DNA from: Roseburia sp.
GTDB taxonomy: Bacteria > Bacillota > Clostridia > Lachnospirales > Lachnospiraceae
DNA: 64,000 bases
Assembly: GCA_022771695.1 (NCBI GenBank)
Contig: JALEKJ010000036.1
Span: 1-64,000 of the forward strand
Direction: 5' to 3'
Shown: positions 55,021-61,937 of the stretch, piece by piece
Layout of the letters: the number at the start of each line of letters is the position of its first letter
Position numbering within the stretch: the first letter of the stretch is position 1
Made by a program: the position numbers and the translations under genes
Notes under the pieces: model-generated
What the model saw: only the letters and a program-made list of their open reading frames with translations
What the model was told of the DNA's origin: nothing
The model's database searches: none

Positions 55021-55690
55021 ACCTGTTATGTACATCGAGCTGCGGAAAAGGACATTCCACGCCAAGCTTTTTAAATCCAAGCAGCAAATCCCGGTTAAGG
55101 ATTCTCGTAGCTGAGAAAATATTTTTTTCCGAAACCTCCACCACAAAACGGAGCAGGATTCCCGAAGCCTCAAGTGCCTATACCCCCAAATATTGCGGTG
55201 TCTTCTGCATAATATCCGTATGTGCTTTATAGATTTCCTCTAAGAGCTTGGGAAGCTCACTTTCTAGCTTCTCAACGTCCGTCTCATAGGGAATACTGAT
55301 ATCACTTACCGCTCTGGATAAATTATCAGAGCGGTTCAGAATGTTTTTCATTTCCGAATTGTTGATAATCTTCACATTATCACCTGTATCCGTGATACAG
55401 GTCGTCCTGATACCGATAGCGGTAACGATTCCCCTGAATCCGTTCACTTCTACAATATCTCCCACATTGTACTGATTTTCAAGAAGCATAAAGGTACCTG
55501 TCACCAAATCCGCAATGAGACCTTCGGCACTGAAGCCTACAATCAATGCTAAAATTCCAACGCTGGCAACGATTGTGGTAATATTTACACCAAGAATGGT
55601 AAGCCCCCAGCATAGTATAACAATAAATGCCACATAATCCTACTACCTGATAGTTGTGATAACAACCCTTCTGACTCTGTCAGAAGGCTA
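55019..55690 (-). pseudogene. decayed MscS-family mechanosensitive channel
   Basis: The frame CWGLTILGVNITTIVASVG...GFSAEGLIADLVTGTFMLLENQ...GDIVEVNGFRG is a clear MscS pore and beta domain. Towards the N-terminus, TAG TAG interrupts VITTIR and DYVAF. Towards the C-terminus, QYLGV is followed by TAG and then ALEASGILLRFVVE to the final stop at 55019; the family has Gln or a similar residue there (CAG to TAG). The N-terminal membrane helices are largely missing. An open stretch from about 55633 to 55178 remains. Confidence 0.8.
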
Positions 55691-55833
55691 GACATTCGTT
55701 CCTCGAATTCCTCTTTTATTATGACTCCGATTTCCTTCTTTGTAAAGTCCTTCATTACTGAAAACAGTGTCTCTCTGTCCGTAGCCGCTGTGGGCTCGAC
55801 CAGTTTCTGTGAAGCAAGATAATCCACGCCCAT
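55585..55833 (-). CDS. short ORF of unknown origin fused to out-of-frame MscS sequence
   Basis: ATG at 55833 with AAGGAAGAG upstream; 82 codons. The first 55 residues (MGVDYLASQKLVEP, then a charged helix KKEIGVIIKEEFEERM) are not recognised. The last 27 or so are translated from the MscS gene in the wrong frame, so it is probably a junction product of a deletion. It has a structured leader. Probably not functional. Confidence 0.35.
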   Translation of the reverse strand: MGVDYLASQKLVEPTAATDRETLFSVMKDFTKKEIGVIIKEEFEERMSSLLTESEGLLSQLSGSRIMWHLLLYYAGGLPFLV

Positions 55834-55848
55834 ATCTCTTCCTTAATC

Positions 55849-55945
55849 TAAGTTAGTTTTTCATGGCAAATCAATCAGTAAAAAAGGTAGGACTTCGATT
55901 AGCCTGACTCGCACTTCGAGTCTGAAAAACTAACTTAGTCCTACC
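55849..55945 (-). promoter_or_regulatory. attenuator-like leader with mutually exclusive hairpins
   Basis: Minus-strand order: GGTAGGACT, TAAGTTAGTTTTTCA, a small hairpin GACTCG-AAGTG-CGAGTC, AGTCCTACC, TTTTTT, then TGAAAAACTAACTTA just before AAGGAAGAG. GGTAGGACT with AGTCCTACC plus T6 is a terminator. The perfect 15-base pairing of TAAGTTAGTTTTTCA with TGAAAAACTAACTTA is incompatible with it. Upstream, 55990-56030 has further short hairpins (CGTGTAA/TTACACG and CACGA/TCGTG). No known riboswitch class matched. A small inverted-repeat element is the alternative. Confidence 0.5.
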
Positions 55946-56092
55946 ATAATAATGGTTATTCAGTTATTTGTACTTCACAATACCGTGTAAGGGATAATGT
56001 GATTTCCATTACACGAACAAGATAGCTCGTGTGATAATGTCATTAAAACCGTTTCTGGAAATAGCAACTGTAAATGGAGAGATTTTTATACC

Positions 56093-58999
56093 CTAACATT
56101 TTTTTGCAAACTGTTTATCCAACTTTTTCTCAAACTCAGCCTCCGGCACAGGTTTTGAATAAAAATATCCCTGTGCTACATAAGCTTCAATCTCATTCAT
56201 GAGCTCGACATCCTTCTCCGTCTCAACCCCCTCACACACCAGTTGCGCACCAAGCTCATCTGTAAGTTTAACAATTCCACGCATGATTTTTACCTGGCGC
56301 TCATGATTCTCCTGATGTAACATAAAAGCACGATCCAGTTTAACAACAGATGCCGGAATTTGCTCAAATACGCCAAGTGATGAATAGCCTGCACCGAAGT
56401 CGTCAATGGATAATCGAATTCCTTTTTCTCTCAACACATCCAGTGTCTCTTTTACTGTCTGCTGCTGTAGCTCTTCCACCACCAGAGTTTCTGTAATCTC
56501 CACTTCAATCAAATCCTTTGAAATCTGATACCTCTCAAGAATAGATTCAAAACGTTCCGGGAAACCCGGTCTCGCAAAATGCATTCTGGAAAAATTACAG
56601 GAAATCGGAACAATCTCTTTTCCCGCATCCATACGTCTGCGCAGCATTTTGCAAACCGTCTCCATAACATAAAAATCAATCTCTATGATTCTCCCTGTCT
56701 GCTCATAATATGGAACAAAATAAAACGGTGACTTAACAGCTCCGTCAGCAGTCGGATCCAAAAATCTGACCAAAGCTTCCGCTCCGATGATTTTATTTGT
56801 TCTAATATCTACTTTATTCTGATAATATGCAACAAAATTCCCCTCAAGTTCTACCGATTCTAACAGCTTTTCTCTCTCGTGACGCTCTTTTAGCATAGCC
56901 TCAAATGACTCGTCATATACTTTAATCTCGTTGGCATTATCATCTGAAATCATCTCAAGCGCCTGATTTGCACAATCCACTGCATCATGCAAATCGCTGT
57001 CATTCATCGGAATCGGATATACACCTAATTGCAAGGACATATGATTTTCTGTTCTGTCAAAAATGGCATCCCGCACCACACACTGAATGCCCTGCAGTCT
57101 CTTCAAAAATGTATCCCAATTATCCCACGTCAGCAACAATACAAAGCGGTCACCATAACTTCGCGCACAGATTTCCATTTTTTCATCCACGCAATTCTGT
57201 AGCGTGTTTCTTGCTATTTCCAATAGCTCTTCGCCCGCATCCCAGCCATATATGACATTGTAGCGCCGCAATTTCACGATATTCACGCATACCACTGCAT
57301 ACTGCGCCTTTCGCTCCGGCAAAAGTCTGTGTTCTCCCCTTACAATCAGATAATTCAGGTTCCAGATGTCCATCACAGTATCCTTATACAGCAGTTGCTG
57401 TATTTTATAGTTATTGCGGATAATATGAGTTGCCACCACAACAATCGCAATAATAACTACCACAAGAATCAGTACAATCGCAATACTATGGTCCTCCACA
57501 AAGGCTTTTACGCCCATCATGGGATATACCGTTTCTTTTAGCGTATATTCGTTAATCGATTTTACATCTATGTTACTGATACTCTTTTTCAAGATACCTT
57601 CTAACGCAGAAGTGCTATCCTTGCGAATTACCATGTGTACCGAATGTTCACTGTTTAACACATTCGTAATTTTCAGATTACTGTATTTCATCTCCGAGCC
57701 AATCAAATATTCCGCCAGATAACCATCACACAATACCGCATCCGCGTCTCCGGAATTTATCAAAGTCAGACATTCTTCCACTGTATCCTGCACAACAAAT
57801 GAAACATTTTCATTATCGAGTTGCTTGGCTATCTCACTCTCCAACTCAGCAACCGTTGCTGCCGTTTTGATATCCTCAAAATTTTTGTCTTTTCTCATGA
57901 CCAGAACCAGCGGAATCTGCGCATATTCATCCAGTACAACCAGGTCCTGTGACTCAGTTGCCTCTCTCTCATCCACACAATAGGAAAGAATATCTATCTC
58001 TCCACTCCGCAGTTTCTCTTCTGCCTCCTGCTGGCTGTCTACCCTTTGATAAACCAGCTCTATCCCGGTAACCTGAAATCCGCTTTCTATGACCTCTCTG
58101 GAAAGCCCTTTAAACTCACCACCCTCTTCATAGGAAAACGGATAATATCCGTCAAAATATCCTACCACAAGCTGTTCGGTCTGTTCGACATACGCTTTCT
58201 CCTCGGTCGTGAGTAAGACCGCCCTGTCGAAACGGCTCTCATAAAACTTATTCATCAAATCTGTCTCAAGCTCCGGCCGACTCATCTTCAGGTCGACAAT
58301 TGCATTGTTCAGCTCCCGCAGTATATCGTTGTTACCCTTGTATGTAATATAATAAGTTGGGCGCGGCGCAAAACGTCCAATCAGGCGCTGTCCCTCTTCC
58401 ACTTCCATAAAAGTATGCACCAACGCATCCACCTCACCTGCATCCAACGCATCCTGCAGCATCTGTGTCGTATCGTACTCTATCATCTTCGGCTCTGTAA
58501 CATGATTGTCTGCCAGATATTGCAAAAACTCTTCTTTTCGCACATAGTTCTTCACCATTCCAAACGTAATATCCTGCATCGCCGAAAAATCTTCATATGC
58601 TATATTGCCGCTTGCATTGGTTGCAATCACACCAAATGTATACCCGCTCGCCAAATCCGCATAGTCATAAATCTCTGCACGCTCCTTGGAATACTGTGCG
58701 GACCCAACCAAATCCACGTTATGCTGATCTAATAATTGCAGTGCCTCCCCCCAGCTTTCGCACTCCACATACTCAATCTGCCAGTCCGTGTATTCACAAA
58801 GAGCTTTTAAGTACTCGACATCCATTCCTCCATAGCTTCCATCCGCTTCCACGATATGATAGCCATCCATTGGAAAAAAAGCCACCTTTACCGTTCGCGG
58901 TTCTTTGGCCCAAATTGTCTGCACAGAAAAAATTCCCAATGCGCATCCCAGCAGTATAAAACAAAATATCCTTTTAAATAAAATGCATTTTTCTCCCAT
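56093..58999 (-). CDS. membrane c-di-GMP phosphodiesterase with two solute-binding sensor domains and a degenerate GGDEF
   Basis: 968 residues from the ATG at 58999 (AAGGGAG 4 bases upstream). Signal/anchor about 8-30. Two tandem SBP_bac_3-type domains (about 35-255, 265-485). Membrane helix about 505-530. GGDEF-like domain about 550-690 with YGDRF instead of GGDEF, so not a cyclase. EAL domain about 705-960 with all key positions: EALVRF, CNFSRMHF, EITETLV, IDDFGAGYSSLG, VKLDRAF, CEGVET, QGYFYSKP. It should degrade c-di-GMP in response to an amino-acid-like ligand (inference). It begins 10 bases after the GH3 gene, so they share a transcript. Confidence 0.92.
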   Translation of the reverse strand: MGEKCILFKRIFCFILLGCALGIFSVQTIWAKEPRTVKVAFFPMDGYHIVEADGSYGGMDVEYLKALCEYTDWQIEYVECESWGEALQLLDQHNVDLVGSAQYSKERAEIYDYADLASGYTFGVIATNASGNIAYEDFSAMQDITFGMVKNYVRKEEFLQYLADNHVTEPKMIEYDTTQMLQDALDAGEVDALVHTFMEVEEGQRLIGRFAPRPTYYITYKGNNDILRELNNAIVDLKMSRPELETDLMNKFYESRFDRAVLLTTEEKAYVEQTEQLVVGYFDGYYPFSYEEGGEFKGLSREVIESGFQVTGIELVYQRVDSQQEAEEKLRSGEIDILSYCVDEREATESQDLVVLDEYAQIPLVLVMRKDKNFEDIKTAATVAELESEIAKQLDNENVSFVVQDTVEECLTLINSGDADAVLCDGYLAEYLIGSEMKYSNLKITNVLNSEHSVHMVIRKDSTSALEGILKKSISNIDVKSINEYTLKETVYPMMGVKAFVEDHSIAIVLILVVVIIAIVVVATHIIRNNYKIQQLLYKDTVMDIWNLNYLIVRGEHRLLPERKAQYAVVCVNIVKLRRYNVIYGWDAGEELLEIARNTLQNCVDEKMEICARSYGDRFVLLLTWDNWDTFLKRLQGIQCVVRDAIFDRTENHMSLQLGVYPIPMNDSDLHDAVDCANQALEMISDDNANEIKVYDESFEAMLKERHEREKLLESVELEGNFVAYYQNKVDIRTNKIIGAEALVRFLDPTADGAVKSPFYFVPYYEQTGRIIEIDFYVMETVCKMLRRRMDAGKEIVPISCNFSRMHFARPGFPERFESILERYQISKDLIEVEITETLVVEELQQQTVKETLDVLREKGIRLSIDDFGAGYSSLGVFEQIPASVVKLDRAFMLHQENHERQVKIMRGIVKLTDELGAQLVCEGVETEKDVELMNEIEAYVAQGYFYSKPVPEAEFEKKLDKQFAKKC

Positions 59000-59009
59000 A
59001 AAGCTCCCT

Positions 59010-61514
59010 TTATCGCCCTTTGGTGTTATTATTTTCTTCTGCATATATCCGGTAAATATCCGTAGACACGATTCCCTTCAAAACATTCGCTGCGCAGCGG
59101 CGTATATCTTCTTCCGAAACGGTACCATCCTTTACACCCGCAAGGATTCGTTTCTTCGCAGCCTTGGAGCCAGGCATGATAAGATCATTTCCTGCTGCAA
59201 TCGCCTTCGCGTCATCCCCAAGTTCCTTTCCTGTTGCATACCAGTCTGTCATGACAAGTCCGTCAAAGCCCCACTCATTACGCAGTACCTTCGTCAACAG
59301 CTCGTAACTGTTATTGACATAGGTACCGTTTACCTTATTATAGCTCGACATCACAGCGCCCGGATGCGCTTCCTCCACAACAATTTCAAAGCCGCGCAGA
59401 TAAATCTCACGCAGTGCACGCTCGCTGACGTTTGCATTGGTCTTATTTCGGTTATCCTCCTGATTGTTACAGCAAAAATGTTTTATCGTGACATAGTTGC
59501 CCGGGATTCGCTGAACCCCCTTGGTAATAGCCGCCGCCATTTTTCCGGAAACAAGCGGATCCTCGGAATAGTATTCGAAGTTACGTCCGCAAAGTGGGTT
59601 GCGATGAATGTTGAGTGCCGGGGCAAGCCAGTAGCTCACACCATATGCTTTCATTTCCTCACTCACAGCATAGCCGACTTCTTCCACCAAATCGGTATTC
59701 CACGTCTGTGCCAGCGCCAACCCTACCGGAAAAGCAGTTGCAAACTGGTAAATCAACGTATCCTTCTCTATGTCTCCGAACATAAACTTCTTAATCCAGC
59801 CCGGAAGATAATTCATCAGGGAAATCCACGCATCCACCATCTTTACCTTTCCTTTTTTGGTAACCGCGGATGTACGTTGCAGACGCAGACCTGCAGGTCC
59901 GTCTGCCACACAAATATTCGGAATATTTTTAGCAAGCAGTTTTCCTGTCGTACTGCCTGCTGCACCCGGCGCTTCAAAGTAGCATGTCCCGCCTGACAAC
60001 ATTCCGGAGCCGACCGTAAGCTCTGCCTCTTCCTCCAAGGTCAGTGCTCCTAGCAGCCTGTCTGTCTCTTCCGAAACATAGACTGCCGGATTCTCATAGA
60101 CACATGTTCTGGTCACAAATACCGCCGCTTCCATCGATACATGCGGCACATTCTCCCGTATCACTTCCTCTGCACGGACTGCCGGTTCTATCTCTTCAAA
60201 AGGAATCCGCTGCTGGCAGATATAATGTGTTCTTACAAGAATCACGTCCCGCTCTAAATCTACCACACCGCAGACGTGAGTCTGATTGCTTGCATTGCCC
60301 ACTCGTAATATGTAAGCGCCACCTTCCAAAATCTTTGCCGCTTCACTTTCATCGTAGCTCGCAGCACCTGCCATATCAAACTCCAGCGTAATTGTCTCGG
60401 ACTCTCCCGGCAACAGAACCCGGGTTTTTTCAAAAGCTACCAGCCGTTGATATTCTTTCGCCAGCTTCTTCTGCGGGCAACTGACATACAACTGAACCAC
60501 TTCTTTTCCGGCATAAGTATCCCCGGTATTGATCACTTCTACACAGACTTTCACCTTTGTCTGCTCCGTGGTAACCGATTTCGGCGTTATCGCAAAATTG
60601 GTGTAGGATAAACCATATCCAAAATGATACTTAGGCTCAACCTGAAAGCTGTCAAAGTAACGATAGCCAACATAGATACCCTCTTTATAATATTCCTCCT
60701 CCAAATTTCCGTTGAGATAGCTGTATTCATTGGCAAACGGAATATCCTCATAGCGTTTTGCCCATGTATCTGCAAGCTTACCCGACGGACTTACCTTGCC
60801 GCTTATTAAATCCGCAAACGCCTGTCCGCCTCTTCCTCCTTGCTGACACAAAAAAATCACAGCATTAATTCCTTCAATCTCATCCACAAAATTCATATCA
60901 AAAGAAGAACCAACGTTGATAACCACAATCATCTTCGCATAGACACGTGCACAAATCGCAATGTTCTGCACCTCTGTCTCCGATAACTTGTTATCCCCAT
61001 TGTACAGCTTTCTGTCCGCCCCCTCACCTGCCTGTCTGGACACGACATAAATGCAAGTATCTGTATCCGACTGTGCGATATCCTGCTCCGTGACCGGGCC
61101 GCCAACCGGATATTGATACGGATTGCTCATCAAGTTAAACAATTCCCCCAGATGAAACGGACTCAGTTTCTTTTTAAATTCTCTGCCATACGCCTCTTCC
61201 CCCTCTTTATAAAGGCGCGCATACTCGTCAATCCACCGCTGCGTCGTCACCGTAAATCCTGCGTTTTCCAATCCTTCCATCACGCTTACCGCATGGCGCT
61301 CGTTTACCTCACCCGAGCCTGTTCCGCCCTTGATTGTCATCGCTGCTCCTGCTCCATAAAGTGCAATCTTTCCCGGTTTTATCGGCAGACATCCATCGTT
61401 TTCTAGCAATACGATGCCCTCTAAAGCCGCCCGATACGCAATTTCATTATGTGCTGCCTCAAGCGGTGTCTCCGCATCTGTAAACGCTGCAAAATTCTTG
61501 ACTTTCGCCTCCAT
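59010..61514 (-). CDS. glycoside hydrolase family 3 protein with inverted domain order (beta-glucosidase-like)
   Basis: 834 residues from the ATG at 61514 (GGAGGG upstream). The alpha/beta sandwich domain comes first (about 20-320; ALYGAGAAMTIKGGTGSGEV), then an FnIII-like domain (about 330-420), then the TIM barrel (about 480-825) with nucleophile Asp in GLVMTDWYATGKE and KHFCCNNQEDNRN. The order is reversed relative to most GH3 and is known from rumen Butyrivibrio and Ruminococcus beta-glucosidases. No signal peptide, so intracellular. Possibly serves the transporter-hydrolase upstream. Confidence 0.92.
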   Translation of the reverse strand: MEAKVKNFAAFTDAETPLEAAHNEIAYRAALEGIVLLENDGCLPIKPGKIALYGAGAAMTIKGGTGSGEVNERHAVSVMEGLENAGFTVTTQRWIDEYARLYKEGEEAYGREFKKKLSPFHLGELFNLMSNPYQYPVGGPVTEQDIAQSDTDTCIYVVSRQAGEGADRKLYNGDNKLSETEVQNIAICARVYAKMIVVINVGSSFDMNFVDEIEGINAVIFLCQQGGRGGQAFADLISGKVSPSGKLADTWAKRYEDIPFANEYSYLNGNLEEEYYKEGIYVGYRYFDSFQVEPKYHFGYGLSYTNFAITPKSVTTEQTKVKVCVEVINTGDTYAGKEVVQLYVSCPQKKLAKEYQRLVAFEKTRVLLPGESETITLEFDMAGAASYDESEAAKILEGGAYILRVGNASNQTHVCGVVDLERDVILVRTHYICQQRIPFEEIEPAVRAEEVIRENVPHVSMEAAVFVTRTCVYENPAVYVSEETDRLLGALTLEEEAELTVGSGMLSGGTCYFEAPGAAGSTTGKLLAKNIPNICVADGPAGLRLQRTSAVTKKGKVKMVDAWISLMNYLPGWIKKFMFGDIEKDTLIYQFATAFPVGLALAQTWNTDLVEEVGYAVSEEMKAYGVSYWLAPALNIHRNPLCGRNFEYYSEDPLVSGKMAAAITKGVQRIPGNYVTIKHFCCNNQEDNRNKTNANVSERALREIYLRGFEIVVEEAHPGAVMSSYNKVNGTYVNNSYELLTKVLRNEWGFDGLVMTDWYATGKELGDDAKAIAAGNDLIMPGSKAAKKRILAGVKDGTVSEEDIRRCAANVLKGIVSTDIYRIYAEENNNTKGR

Positions 61515-61562
61515 AGCATTTCCCTCCAAATGTACCTTCTCTGAACTAAAAATCTTTCTTAA

Positions 61563-61591
61563 ATTATATAACTTCTTCTCATTTTTGTACA
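61563..61591 (-). promoter_or_regulatory. promoter of the GH3-EAL operon
   Basis: On the minus strand TGTACA (61586-61591), 17 bases, TATAAT (61563-61568), 49 bases before the GH3 start. Confidence 0.6.
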
Positions 61592-61667
61592 TGCACACAT
61601 GTGAGAAAAGTACTACCCTATGATATGATTTTTTAGAATTTGTTTGTAAGAAAGGGGAGTTATACAA

Positions 61668-61850
61668 ATGTGCTTTGGTGGGTTACCGCTATCATACTAA
61701 GAACGCGTATTTTCGACGCTTTCAATGCCCCATCATGGAGTCATCATAGACAATTTGCATACACACCGGGAAAATTCAAGCCTTGGATTGCGCCGGGGAT
61801 TCTGTTATCCGGTCTGCGTTTTCCAGCGATGCAAACTATCCGCTTGTATT
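61668..61850 (+). pseudogene. decayed fragment of a GPH/MFS sugar transporter gene
   Basis: Across shifting frames the plus strand reads TRIFDAFN, then GVIIDN, then GKFKPWIAPGILLSG. This is the loop 2-3 region of GPH symporters (compare ARFVDAFTDVTMGRIVD in this window). At least two frameshifts separate the pieces, and nothing of the later helices is left. AAAGGGGAG precedes an ATG at 61668 but that frame stops after 10 codons. The rest of the gap 61515-61937 holds only the GH3 promoter and a terminator. Confidence 0.65.
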
Positions 61851-61872
61851 CCCATCAGACCTTTTTGCTGAC

Positions 61873-61904
61873 AAAAAAATTCTGGCTCCTTATAAAGCCA
61901 GAAT
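61873..61904 (-). terminator. intrinsic terminator of the MFS-GH2 gene
   Basis: On the minus strand ATTCTGGCT-TTATAAGG-AGCCAGAAT followed by TTTTTT, starting 34 bases after the stop at 61938. Confidence 0.85.
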
Positions 61905-61937
61905 CTGGTTACGTGCTGATGCCTCGTCGGATTGTAG

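Noticed and set aside
54801..55690. Amber codon recoding (readthrough or pyrrolysine) in the interrupted genes
   Set aside because: Ordinary genes in the window end with TAG, no tRNA or pyl gene is visible, and the same genes also carry frame losses.
55849..55937. Miniature inverted-repeat transposable element bounded by 15-bp repeats
   Set aside because: No target-site duplication is seen, and the T tract, terminator stem and position before a ribosome binding site fit an attenuator better; not excluded.
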